Assembly: GCA_902729315.2 (NCBI GenBank)
Contig: LR746271.1
Coordinates: 2,006,001-2,070,000, forward strand
Length of the DNA: 64,000 nt
Reading direction: 5' to 3'
Origin: Spirodela intermedia
Lineage: Eukaryota > Streptophyta > Magnoliopsida > Alismatales > Araceae
Under the pieces are notes generated by a model that saw nothing but the letters and a program-made list of their open reading frames with translations, was not told the origin of the DNA and did no database searches. Made by a program: the position numbers and the translations under genes. Below, one piece after another: positions 12,340-23,219 of this stretch (within the stretch, counting starts at the first letter, position 1; each line of letters opens with the position of its first letter).

Positions 12340-12668
12340 AATTTATTGCTTAACATTATAAAAAATATTATTCAATTTTGATTCCCTACCAACAAATTGA
12401 GCTATTTATGCAAACAATATTCTTCAATTAGACTCTTGCATCCTTGAACCATCAAGCTATTAATTTTTTAGTTTCTCAATCAAATGAGTTATGTTCTCAT
12501 AATTTATTTCTTAACATTATAAAAAATATTATTCAATTTTAATTCCCTACCAACAAATTGAGCTAGTTATGCAAACATTGTTCTTCAATTAGACTCTTGT
12601 ATCCTTGAACCATCAAGCTATTAATTTTTTAGTTTCTCAATCAAATGAGTTAAGTTCTCATAATTTAT
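12340..12668 (+). repeat. 161-bp tandem duplication
   Basis: Two adjacent copies (about 12340-12500 and 12501-12668) share the same text with few differences, for example TTAACATTATAAAAAATATT at 12350 and 12511, and a later TTCTCATAATTTA. Near-identity implies a duplication younger than the surrounding decayed repeats. It has no coding potential. Confidence 0.8.
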
Positions 12669-14566
12669 CAAATGAATTAAGTTTTCTTTTTCCCTACACA
12701 CTCTATACTTTACTTTTTTACTTTCATTATGGGAATATGATAATTCTTCTTCACATTGAATCATAGATTGATAATTGATTAGGTTGAAATTCAGAAAAAG
12801 TTATAACTTAATAATTTTCAATGACCCATATCCCTAAGTAGAAAGCAAAGATTTTTTCAATTACTCAATTACCATGTGGGAAGTTAAACGAAATGGCTTT
12901 AAACATAAATAAATAAATAAACCAATAACTATCCACACTTGAGATTACGGGTGCCAATGAGCGATCCCCCCATGAAAACCAAAACCTAACCTCATAAAGC
13001 CAATGGCCTATAAAATACTCATATAAATAGCCCAAGGTCTGGATGCGACACCTCTAGGATGGAGGCCAAAGGCAAGGTAGGCTTAGACTGACCCCGTGAC
13101 ACTGCTGGAACTCTGAGGTTAGCTACACGAGAGGATATCTTGCGACGTTTTATTCGTCATACAAGAACTCTCCAGGGACCTAACAGTAAAAAGCAGTAAG
13201 AAAAATCTACTTTGTCCTGAAAGTTGGTGGGGCCTGACCCAGCCGTTCCAAGAGGCCGGGCCCTCGCACTCAGCAGACGACAAGCGGGAGAGTAGATGCT
13301 GGGACCCCGCCGCAAGGGATTTCCGTCGAACAACTGGCGGGCCACACGACAAACCGGTCGCATGTGCACCCATCAAGGACGTTGCAGGGGCCACTCACCA
13401 ACGGCGCGCCCCTCACGGCCACATGAGGAGCTCTCAGGGAAAGGCGATCAGATAAGTGGGGTGGGGCAAATCTACTTCCCCTCCTCTTCATCCATCTCTC
13501 TGATCGACTGAGCAGTGCGACAGCAGACGAGAGAGAAAGAGAGAGAGAAAGGTGGAGATAGAGGTGGTGCGGTGGGTCCGTTATCGACTGAGCATGTGGC
13601 GGCTTTAACTGCCTGGTACCTGACAGGTCTGAAAAGCATGCGGCCTCGGTGCCACGTCAGCTCGGTCTATCATCGACGTCAAGAAGTCTGCGGTGGGTCA
13701 AATCTTCGTCAAAACAGTCATCTCTGATCATCTGCCTGTGATCTCAGGGACGCGAGAATCTAATCTAATAAACTTTTAATAGTATTTCTGGAGATTTTCA
13801 TCCGATTCAATGGAGGCTGACTGCCAGGCGGCCAGCCCATTCTCACTGACGTCGGCGAGTGCAGAGAGGAGTGGAGTCCAACCACTGAGATCACTCACGG
13901 CTGCGGCGGGGGAAGTAGGCGGGCTTCGCCGTCGACCAAGCATGCCGCAGGAGATGGATAAAAGCGATGTAAATGAATCACGCACATCATCTGGTCCGTG
14001 AGGCTCAGGCTGTGGAAGAATCCTTCCTGCTCGGGCCGAAAGCATGCAGTCGACAGTCATCGCGTAGCCAGGGATAGAAGGATTCGTGAGACGAAGAAGA
14101 AGACGAGAAGATCAAGGAGGAAGAGGAATCCGAAGTCCGTCACTTCCGCTGTCCCGGAAATGGCGGAATCGGCCGTCCGAAGTCGAAACGCAGTGAAACC
14201 GAAAGAATTTCGACGACAGAAAGGACGGTGGTGGATCGGTCGACTAACCTCGTGAGTTAGGAGAGCAAGCGAGACCGTCCCCTCCGCTTCCTTTCCATCC
14301 TTCGGAGGGAACTCGCTGGCCGCTGTTCAGAAAGAGGATCATCTCCGAGGTACGTTGCGGTGGCGCAGAGCATTACAAAGATGAAGGTACAGATCTGCGG
14401 AAGGAGAGCTCAGTAGGAGAGAAACCTTTGGGCAATCGAGAGGAAGGAGAGGGGTCGAGGAAGAGGAGAGGAGGAGCCGGGGAGAGCCTGCTGAATTTAT
14501 CTACAGAGCTCTCCTCCTATTTCGGCTTCGCTTTTATACATACAGAGGCAGTGGGTGGGCAGGAAT
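12669..14566. other. Intergenic, no supported gene
   Basis: AT-rich to about 13000, then GC-rich. Several short open frames exist between 13120 and 14260 on both strands, but none shows a recognisable domain, plausible splice structure or convincing start. The part nearest 14566 is expected to contain the 3' UTR of the minus-strand gene that follows. A GA-rich purine run lies at about 13530-13560. Confidence 0.45.
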
Positions 14567-15253
14567 TCATATGCCTGGAGTCCAAAAGCTCCAAAAACGG
14601 GAGTTGAAGAAGAGCGTCACGTCCGCCCAGCCCCGATTCCTCTCACCTCCCTCCGGCGCCGCCACCGCCACCGCCACTGTCACCGCTGCCAGCTCCTCGC
14701 CGGCGGCGTCATCTCCGGCACCGACCTGCTCCACCAACGCCTCCGCCGCCGCCGCCGCCGCCGTATCCCCTCTGTCTCCCACCTTCTCCACGCTTGTTCC
14801 TTCCTTCCTCGCCTCGCTCTTCCCTTTCTTCGATCGATCCCTCCGCCCGCCACCTCTGCGGCCGAGGCGGTCGCGGCGCCGCTCGTCGCCAGCGAGCTGC
14901 TCCTCGAAGGCCTCGATGGCTTGGTGGATGAGCTCGCGGTCGGGGGAGGAGTCCCAGCGCAGCCAGTAGCTCGTGTAGCAGTCAAAGCAGCCGCAGCAGA
15001 AGAGCGGCCGGTGGTGGCTTCCCCGCCGCCAGCACCGCCGCTTCTCCTCCTCCTCCACCTCCGCCGGCCACGGCCCCAGCAGCGACCGCGCCACCAGGTA
15101 CGCCAGCACCTCCCTGTCCTCCGCCCCCAGCGCCGCCGTCACCGCCGCGATCGCCGCCGGCAGCAGCTTCAGCACCGCCTGTGCGTCGGATGGCCCCGAC
15201 CACGGCGGCGACGGGTGGATCCTCCCTTTGGCTTTGGGCTGGGGACTCTTCAT
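14567..15253 (-). CDS. Plant-specific conserved protein, CGCF-CYTSYW motif
   Basis: A single open exon of 228 residues, starting MKSPQPKAKG. A hydrophobic helix-rich N-terminal third (AQAVLKLLPAAIAAVTAAL, then EDREVLAYLVARSLL) is followed by the diagnostic block FCCGCFDCYTSYWLRWDSSP at about residues 86-105. An acidic helix (ELIHQAIEAFEEQL) comes next, then a basic low-complexity linker, an alanine tract, and a Trp-rich tail (RFWSFWTPGI). I recall plant proteins of unknown function sharing the Cys-rich block and a Trp-rich C-terminal tail, but I cannot name a family. GC content is very high. Function is unknown; the clustered cysteines could bind metal, which is a guess. Strong antisense open frames here are a by-product of high GC. 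Confidence 0.75.
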   Translation of the reverse strand: MKSPQPKAKGRIHPSPPWSGPSDAQAVLKLLPAAIAAVTAALGAEDREVLAYLVARSLLGPWPAEVEEEEKRRCWRRGSHHRPLFCCGCFDCYTSYWLRWDSSPDRELIHQAIEAFEEQLAGDERRRDRLGRRGGGRRDRSKKGKSEARKEGTSVEKVGDRGDTAAAAAAEALVEQVGAGDDAAGEELAAVTVAVAVAAPEGGERNRGWADVTLFFNSRFWSFWTPGI

Positions 15254-16248
15254 CTCTCCCCCTCTCGTCTCGCTCTTCCTCTTAAGAAACGAATCGGAGA
15301 GAGATATTCGGGCTTCTTAAAGCCCTGGAGAGAGAGAGGGGGAGAGAGAGTAGGTGATGGGTGATGACTTTTTAAAGGATACTTCATATTGGTTTGTGCA
15401 CTTGTTGGCTACGAATGAAGAGAAAGAGAGCGCTGGAGCTGTTGAAGGATACCACTTATTGGTAACGAATGAAGAGTGGAGTCGACCGATATATAATATT
15501 GGTAAAGGATACTACTTTCGGACACCTGTCGCTGACTGCAATCACTGCGTCCACATGATAAAGGATAGTACTCATAGTTAAGGATACCGTTTTCCAATGA
15601 AGCTCGTCTGGATAAACACCCTGGCACAGGGTGACGCAGCAACGACTAGCGGTTGACGCGGTAACGTTACCGGATATCCAAATTATCAATCAAGCCGATG
15701 TGATTACCGAAGGCTGCGGTGAGTAGACCGTACGTGTGCGGCGTCCAAGAGCCAATGAATGGCTGACTGAAAAGTCGACACGTATCGACAGAGGACCGTA
15801 CGTCATGACGAAGCAGCTAGAGATCCACTTCGGCTCTGTTTGCAGCCATCGCCTTCGTTACTGCACATCAAAACCCCATCCTGTCTCTCTCTGCTCTCCC
15901 CAACGGCCATACCGTTAAAAGGCCCATTTATGAGGTTGGCCCATTAATTGTAACTGACGGTTCGGCCCACTTTCCGCCGAGCTTGGGGATCAAATCAAGT
16001 CCTTGAGAGACATACCCTCCACGTGGCAGTAGCCAGCCCCCCTCCTCTCTCCCCTCAGCTTCTCATTTTCAGGGTTTTTTTCCTCCGGGCCGTGGTGGGA
16101 TCGGGCTTTGTATAACTCTCGGCCCGGCCCGTTTTAATGGAGATCAAGTATATAAAAAAGAGGGAATAATTCACAGGATTGAGTACCTAAGCCATTAGAA
16201 GGCAAAAGAGTCAACTTTGGAAACAACAAACCCTCCTCGCGTTTCGTC
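15254..16248. other. Intergenic with site II-like motifs
   Basis: This is upstream of the 228-residue gene and downstream of the DUF7733-like gene. GGCCCA/TGGGCC-type motifs occur at 15921, 15938 and 15964; such 'site II' motifs are common in plant housekeeping promoters. The phrase AAGGATAC(T/C) recurs five times between 15376 and 15585, a loose repeat of unknown meaning. A TATATA at about 15490 reads as a possible minus-strand TATA element. No gene. Confidence 0.4.
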
Positions 16249-17273
16249 TTAATCCGATTTCTTCTCCTCGTGGGGTTTCGCCTCGGGCTCCGGCGGCGGC
16301 GCCACCGCATCGGCGGCCGGCGGCGGTGGGCGCTTGTCCGCCGGCGTCTTGGGCAGCAACTCGTTCCTGTCCTTGAAGTACCGCTCGAAGGCCCGCGGCA
16401 GGAAGCGGGGGATGAGGAAGGTGAAGAGGTTGACGGAGAAATAGGCGAGGTTCGCCACCGCCAGCCCCCTCCCAAACCACACCCACGCAGCCTCCTGAAA
16501 AACAAAAAATAGTGAGGTCTTATTCCCCACTTCAGCTACCCAACAAAGTGAGTGAGAGTGAGAGTGAGTAAGTGAGTGAGTGAGAGAGAGAGAGAGAGAG
16601 TCACAAAACTTTTAGTTGCACTCGCATGGGTGAGACTCTGAGAGAGGGAGAGAGAATTTTTGAGTTGGGTGTTGACCCTGAAAGGGGGGGCGGGGGGGGC
16701 GGCGGGGGGGAGTGGCTTGTGAGTCCAGACGTCGGAGACCCAGTCAATGATGACGAAGATCCGGCGAACGGTGTAGAGCAGCGGGACGAGCGCCCTGACG
16801 GGCGGCGAAAAGGCCCCTCCGAGCCCGCTGAGCACGTTCTCCGTCAGTATTTGGAACGACAACAGGAACAGATGGGGCGTCGCCGACCTCACCCCGTGCT
16901 CGTCCCCCCTCGCGAACCCGCCCAGCACGTACGCCAGCGGCAGGAATAGCCCCACCGTCGTCCCCACTGCCGTGTACACCCGGAAGCCCCGCCCGCCGCG
17001 GAGAACCTCCGGCGAGGCGGCGGCGGCGCCAGAGGAGGGAAAGGCAAAGCGGGAGAGGGCGAGGAGGTAGAAGGAGACGAAGGCCGGGTAGGCGAGGTCG
17101 AGCAGGGAGACGAGCCCGCTGGCGGAGAACACCACGATGAACGCCACCAGCTGCAGTTCGATCACCCTCAGCGACCCCATCACACCGCCCACCGTCGCCT
17201 CCTCCGCCGCCGGCCTCTTCGCCGCCCCCTCCGGCTCCGTCCGTGGTGCCACGGCTAACGATACGCCCGACAT
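16249..17273 (-). CDS. Integral membrane protein, DUF7733-like
   Basis: Two exons, 17273-16677 and 16494-16249, joined in phase to about 280 residues. After a charged N-terminus come hydrophobic segments: VIELQLVAFIVVFSASGLVS (about 34-53), LAYPAFVSFYLLALSRFAFP, a third near TAVGTTVGLFLPLAYVLGG, and LFLLSFQILTENVLSG. The conserved box VRRIFVIIDW ends exon 1. Exon 2 carries GRGLAVANLAYFSVNLFTFL and PRFLPRAFERYF, then a Pro/Lys/Glu tail. This pattern fits the plant transmembrane family I know as DUF7733, whose function is unknown. The acceptor (TTTTTCAG) is clear. The donor is less so: AGG|GTCAAC at 16676 is in phase, but GAC|GTCTGG about 50 bases upstream would also be in phase and would remove a Pro-rich linker. 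The intron carries a GAGT/GA microsatellite. Confidence 0.78.
16548..16604 (+). repeat. GAGT/GA microsatellite in intron
   Basis: GTGA(GT)GA-type repeats grade into (GA)n inside the intron of the DUF7733-like gene. A G-rich run follows at 16684-16710 within the 3' part of exon 1 or the adjoining intron, depending on which donor is used. Confidence 0.85.
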
Positions 17274-17496
17274 CTAGAGAGAAAGAGAGAAAGAGAGAGA
17301 GAGAGGCTTTCTCTTTCTTCTTTCCGAAGATCACGAAGATCGTGATTTTAGGTTCGTTCCTCCTGCATGGATAAAACGCGGTGGAGCGAACACGTGACCA
17401 TGTCACAGCCAGCTTACGAATAGATCGGGTGGCACGTGTCACCAGAGCCTGACCTCGTGCGTCCTTGAAGGATTTTTAAAGCCACGTCACAAGCCC

Positions 17497-17505
17497 CTTT
17501 ATAAC
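17497..17505 (-). promoter_or_regulatory. TATA box of DUF7733-like gene
   Basis: The minus strand reads GTTATAAAG about 225 bases upstream of the ATG at 17273. GGGCCC/GGCCCA motifs lie about 50-80 bases further upstream (17551-17590). A GA-rich leader (17278-17306) separates it from the start codon. Confidence 0.4.
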
Positions 17506-17590
17506 CTCTCCTATGATGTACGACGGAAACACCCAAGACGAACGGCCAAGAGGGCCCAAAACAGTAACTAGAGTATTTTCACCGGCCCAT

Positions 17591-18012
17591 ATAAAGCCGG
17601 ATTATTTTCTGTTTTCTTTAACAATAAAGATAAATCCACCGCATAATTTATTAATTTTTGGCGATAATTAATTTCTCTATCATGGTGCCTGACTCCAATT
17701 TACTGGGCAATACAGAAAACTTTAAAAAATTAATTCTGCATCTGCACGGCATTAAAAACCTTCCTTTCATTGGGTCAAGCGGAGCTTATGAAGAAGATTA
17801 TTAAGAGCTTATGGGGATGCCTGACGGGCCCGGCACGTCGTAATTGCTCTCAACTGAACGAACGTAGGAGAAATATACAAATACTATGTACCCCAAAAAT
17901 ACAGAGGAAGGGAGGGCAAGTTACCTGCCCCACTTGAGAACACCTGTACATCCTGACTGACGATCAACAAGATGTATGGACATATGCCTATCATAGAGAG
18001 AGAGAGGAGAGG
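17591..18012. other. Intergenic between two minus-strand genes
   Basis: AT-rich. It contains the expected 3' UTR of the YrdC-domain gene and distal promoter of the DUF7733-like gene. No coding sequence seen. Confidence 0.4.
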
Positions 18013-18502
18013 TTACTCTTCCTGTTCAACGGAATCTTCCTCGTCTGCCATCATCCAATCAAGCTTAGGTCCCTGCGGAGTTGAAGTACAGAATAACAAA
18101 GGAATAACACAAAAAGCTAGTGAGTACCCCACCAGAAAATACGAAGGGAGGATAAAGAACCCAGGGACCTCTCTAAATCGGGCCGTCGACGGGGTCGGGC
18201 CTGGGCCGGACTAGAGAGGCCTCGGCCAAGCCCAAAGAAAAGCCCATTAAGGCCCATACCTTCCCCAGCCGAACAACGGTTGGAGATCCCGCCGTCATAT
18301 CGACGACCGTGGAAGGATCGGCCAAGCGAACCCCACCATCCACAACAAAGTCCAGCCCCTACAAGTCAACGGGATGAGACTAGTTAGAAAGCAGAGGAGT
18401 CAAGAACAGATAGTGTACAGCTTATATGTACCTCTGGCTCATAGACGTCGGCGATCACGACGGGGTCCAGAATGCTCTGGTCCTTGGTGGGCCACTCCAC
18501 GC

Positions 18503-18542
<40 letters not shown>

Positions 18543-21500
18543 AGAGAAGACCCACAATAGTTACACGTCCGATCATCAGCTGTCCAAAATGGGAAGGGGA
18601 AGGGCCTCACCTGGTGCATATCAAGGGCGCATCCAGCATGTTCAGTATGGCCTGACAGATGGGGTCATCTGGGATGCGCACACCGACGTGCTTCCGCCAC
18701 GAACACATGGTCGTTTTCCCGTGCGTTATGCACTGCTTCGGTAGCTGCTTGCTTGCAGGTAGAATAAATGTATACTGCGACATGAAACTAGCTGGTTATT
18801 TCAAGTTATCTCTGATGGAGTCGGTCGGCTTGAAGAAAAGAAAAAGCCAGAGATGCTGTTCCTCACCGGGCCGGGCAGACACTGCTTGACGGCTCGGAAT
18901 ATGTTCGTCTGCCCGTGGTCGTTGCCGCGGGGGAATCCCATGGAGTACGTGTCTATGTCGCGGAGGGAGCGGCATAAGATACTGAGGGGCTGCATTGGCA
19001 GTGAGATTCTCAGATTACGGGAGTCATAGTAAAAGAAACATGGCACGGTGCCGAGGGTTCCCCCCCAAGAAAATATGAACGGATGGGGGCCTGCATATGA
19101 TGCACACTTTGGAGCGGAATCACCGCGTTATTGTTCTTGCCTTGGAGTCTTCGATGCCTTTGATTCTGTGAAAGAAAAATACAAAAAACTGCCTGAAAAA
19201 TCTGTGGGCACGTCGAGAGTTCAGACATTAACAGCAAGGTGGGAAGAAATTACCTGCGAAGGCGCTCAATGGATGAAGGACTTTTCACATCACATACGAT
19301 CGCATAGCTGACCTCTCAAAAGACGGAAAAGGAATCAATTATTTGCAGAAGAACCATAAGATCTGAAAACAGTTGATTTTTTAATGATGTAATACAATCA
19401 CCACTTCCTGTAATCAGACTACATTTTTCAATGCCTTGGAATTATAATTCGATACTGATCTTAGATCGTCTTGGTGCAAAATAACTGATACACGATACAA
19501 GAGTAAACTATTTGTTAGCTATTTCTTTACCCAGGTACGTATGGGCGTATGACGGAGGATAAGCTTTTGAAACCTAGTCAAATACTTTTTTTTTTAAAAC
19601 TTCTAATTCAGGAGATGATGAATACTTCACATATTATGGTCAGTATTGTTTACCAGTAGAAGTATTGGGAACAAATAAGATCAAATTCTATGGCATAATA
19701 TTTTGGGAGATGCTCTAGAGGTCGAGATGTTTCCAGGGATACATGGCATCCTTCTGGTTCCATCGTCTGGGAGAATTCTTCGAAAAACTCAAGTTAAATC
19801 ATAATATCACTTCAATGGTAACGATTTAAGTGGAGAGAAAAAGTTTAAGAAATACGATTAAAAACCATTTCTGAAACTAATCACAAATCAGTTTAGAAAA
19901 CATGAAAATAATGTCAATAATCAGAACGATTTTTTGCGAACTACTTGCATTCCTAAATGTGATGCATGTTCCCTAAAACAGAGTCACCTAATGATCCATT
20001 TCTTAATCTAACCCTGTCATGTTGTTGAGAAGCTATAAAACAAAGAAATCGGACTCTGTGCAACTTTTTTTATGAGAGGTAGAGAAGAATGGGTTAGAAA
20101 AAGATGACAAGTGTACTGACTGCACCTTGATAGCTAAGCCCACCATTCCATAACATCATTTGACGTAACATGGATGTTCTTTCCAGGCCTTCTCTTTCTT
20201 GCATTCCAATGATTTCACAACCAACTGAGTGGCTGGTAATCTACCCAACTCTCAGGACAGCAATTTTCAATCCGATGAAAATGCTAAACCCAACGGTGCT
20301 TAAAAAACTGTCATGTAAGGATCACAATATTTATAATAGAGTAAATGTTTTCTTTCAGCAAGGAGGACTAAGTTCGTATATACCATTCGGAAATAAAAGG
20401 TTTCAGATCCCTAGCCTCCAACACAACGATCGATTATAGTGAAAGCAAAGCAAGTAAGCAAACCCAGAATAAGAAAGGGGTATGTGCGTTTCGAGAGTGG
20501 GGAAAGGGAGAGTGGAACATGCCAAAACTTCGAAAACGGCTTTTAAGATCCACTTAGACAGAAGCAAGTTCTTGAAGATTTTATGGGCTGTAGAATACAC
20601 TATAGCATGTACGGTACGTTTGGCTCAGGCAGCACACACATCTCAATGTTTCCAACCTACCTCCATATCTCTACTCCTACTCTAGTGTTGGACCTTCTAT
20701 TTTCTCTGTATCAAGGTAGACAGCAGAAAAGGAGTCCTTGTTTTCTGAGTGTAGTTTAAATCATATCTGATCCACGTTATAATTATTTGGACTATATAAT
20801 GCGATTGATCATAAATCTTGATGACGATCAAAATAATTGGCACATTTGACACCAAGAATCCTATGGTCCAATCACAAATGATCTTCAAACAGTATTACGA
20901 TTGTAGTTCAAATGACAAAAATGAGTTGGCATGCAAGCTTCACAACAAAAGATCCATCATCCAAAATTCCTTCAAGTTTTGATCTCCAACACTCAATAAA
21001 ATAGGAAATTGGCATGAATGTCCTACAAGCTTAATCTTTGACTTCACCGCTTCATCTCAATTGAGCAGAACATCAACCAAAAATTAGAAAGAAATATCAC
21101 CAAAACCCATATGTTCCTTCTGCAGCAGAAGGTGCGACAGTAAAAAAAGGGTAAAAAAATAGCGAATAGAATTTAAAAAAAAAATAAAGGAACCTCAAAA
21201 ACCAAGATCATACAAGCAAACACCGACCACTTACATGTTATCGTCACCCACATAAGACCTCTTTATAGTACCTCCTTGGTGTACTACAAGGATTTACAGC
21301 ATGCCTATTGGTGATTGAGTTTCTCATATTCTAGGCTTAGAATGATGAGTCAAAGACTTCTTGCAATCCAAATTTGGATTAAAAATTTGAGGAAAAGATA
21401 GGGAAGAAATATGTGACAATGATCTGTTCAGAATTTCAGTCTATCTATTGCCTTATAATTTCTTTCTTTTGATTACTTACATGTTGACCATTTAACAACA

Positions 21501-22449
21501 CAAGCACAAAAAGAGATAATATCAATGATTTTGAATCAATTACGAATTTCATAAAGCTCTGAACATATGAGCAATCCATTTTTTTATCATTTCCTAAAAA
21601 CACCAAAGGTGAAAAATGAATTCTCTGTTCGTTTGAATATTTTCTGTTTTTTTAATCTTCAGATCCTTATGACCCAATGCCACTACCATAAGAGATCTTC
21701 AAAAACCTCTTGGCCACAAATTACCTTCTCCAAAATTCATATCACATGATAATGATCATTTCCTGACCTCTTGGCAGATGCCACCTTAATTAAAGATAAA
21801 CATGCTCGACAGATTCATCGACGAAAAAGAAAGTACTTAAGACCAGACGATAGTTGCATGATAATAGGAATGTTCTCAATGCTCATCTGTTTGTCAAAGC
21901 CCGTTGGGAAGTACTAACCCGACAAAGCAGCATTAGCAAAAAACTCAACAGAAAGAGAAGACTGCGTCAATTAAATGCAAGAATCGTACACAGTGTCTGT
22001 CGGGATGACACCCACGGCACCTTCCTTGATGAGTTCAACAACACGCTCCAGCTTCCAACTGTCAGAGCCCGATGGGTCAACCTCCACATAAACCATCTCC
22101 TCCCCCTTCTATTTCGTCCACACCACCATTCCAAGAAGCCCAATCGACACAAGCCGAAAAAACAGAGAGATTAGCCGTCAGAAAAATGAGGAAAACAGGC
22201 AATATAGCTCCGGGCCGATAATTCGGAAACGCCCACTGCTCAGTTAGCGATCACCTTGTTGAGGCGCTGAGAGGAATACTTGAGGCGCTTCGGGCTGCGC
22301 TTCAGAAGCGCCAGCGTAGGAAAATACAAGGGAGAAGACCTAGGCAGGCGAAGCCGTGGGGAGGGGAGAAACACCGCAACCGACCTACGGAAGGAAATGG
22401 ACGACGCCACTACCGCCGCGCAGCCGCATGGCATCAGATGAGACGTCAT
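18013..22449 (-). CDS. YrdC/Sua5-domain protein, probably plastid-targeted
   Basis: Nine exons: 22449-22255, 22108-21990, 19307-19254, 19165-19141, 18989-18867, 18774-18611, 18501-18432, 18358-18260, 18072-18013. All phases agree, giving 302 residues. Exon 1 (65 residues) is Ser/Arg-rich and acid-poor, like a plastid transit peptide. The YrdC fold follows: VELIKEGAVGVIPTDTV, RLRRIKGIEDSKPLSILCRS, DTYSMGFPRGNDHGQ, FRAVKQCLPGPYTFILPASK, HVGVRIPDDP, PLICTS, and PSTVVDMT. YrdC/Sua5 proteins make threonylcarbamoyl-AMP for tRNA t6A. This copy resembles the second plant paralogue (YciO-like, annotated 'RibB-like alpha/beta'), whose activity I do not know to be proven. Exon 4 (25 bases) is followed by a GC-AG intron (AAG|GCAAGA). 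The second intron spans 2.7 kb. Divergent from EXO70, 770 bases apart. Confidence 0.88.
18504..18540 (+). repeat. (GA)n microsatellite at an intron acceptor
   Basis: About 18 GA units lie in the intron between exons 6 and 7 of the YrdC gene. On the coding strand they form the (CT)n polypyrimidine tract that runs directly into the acceptor AG of exon 7 (18501). Confidence 0.9.
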
Positions 22450-23219
22450 CTCCGGCGGGAATGCCGGCAGGAGATCGGAGAATGATCAGACCGAGCGACA
22501 CGATCGTTGTCTCCGGCAAGCGTGTGGCGGGAAGCGGAGAGAAGATGAGAACGGATGCCGAAGATGAAGAACATTCGAGATTCCAACAAACCTCCCCACG
22601 AGCAACAGACGCAGGACAATCCGGTGAGGAAGATATTTGGATCGTCTTAAAGGGCTTTTATCGGGCTTGTTAATGGGCCTAAGCGGGCTCGGATTCAAAA
22701 TTAAATGGGTTTATGCATGATAAAATTCTTTAAATTGCGTTTATAGAATTTGTTAATTTTAGTGGGTTTTTGGAAAATTAACTCCGTATATTGGTCCCTA
22801 TGGAGTCTCAGTTGCTGACGAAGGATGAAGAAAGATAATTTAGTCGTATTAATAGGCTTTTAACGGGGTTTTAACGGGCCAGAATGGAATGGGATTGAAA
22901 ATCAAATAATGAGTAAACAACGCCAAATCGGGCCAGAATTGTTTTATTTAAATGGAGTTTTATTCTTGTGGCGTCGACGGTAGGTCTCAGTTGTTGACGA
23001 GGCGTTGAAATCCGGCGGAGCAAAGACAGCAGAGCGGTAGCTGCGAGCGTCTTCTTCCTCCGCCCTCGGAGCAGTCTGGTGGCGGCGGAGGCCATGAGAG
23101 AGCTTCAGACTTAGCCTGTGGAAGGTACCTTCCGCGACTCCAAAAGATCTCCCTTCGCCCTTCCATCTAGGCCCTCCCTGTTGGGGTCTTCCAGGGTCCG
23201 TTGAGGGCGCTTGCGCGGC
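22450..23219. promoter_or_regulatory. Divergent promoter, YrdC-domain gene / EXO70
   Basis: The two start codons (22449 minus, 23220 plus) are 770 bases apart and face away from each other. The interval holds a TGGGCC motif at 22674, further GGGC(T/C) repeats, and two related phrases with GG(C/G)TTTTA(T/A)CGGG near 22651 and 22856. No clear TATA box is seen on either side, as is common for plant housekeeping genes with site II motifs. Confidence 0.45.

Noticed and set aside
13120-14260. Possible gene(s) in the GC-rich stretch before the 228-residue gene
   Set aside because: Several competing short frames on both strands, none with conserved motifs, consistent splice sites or a convincing start; left as unexplained GC-rich intergenic or UTR DNA.
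14555-15364. 269-residue plus-strand open frame
   Set aside because: Antisense to the 228-residue gene; it reads as Arg/His/Pro-rich low-complexity text, typical of an antisense shadow in GC-rich DNA.
16744-17442. 232-residue minus-strand frame overlapping the DUF7733-like exon
   Set aside because: It is a shifted frame of exon 1 with Gly/Arg-rich text; the true frame has conserved membrane segments and an in-phase second exon.
23211-23219. Upstream start (TTG) for EXO70
   Set aside because: A non-ATG start is not needed; the ATG at 23220 gives a standard EXO70 N-terminus.
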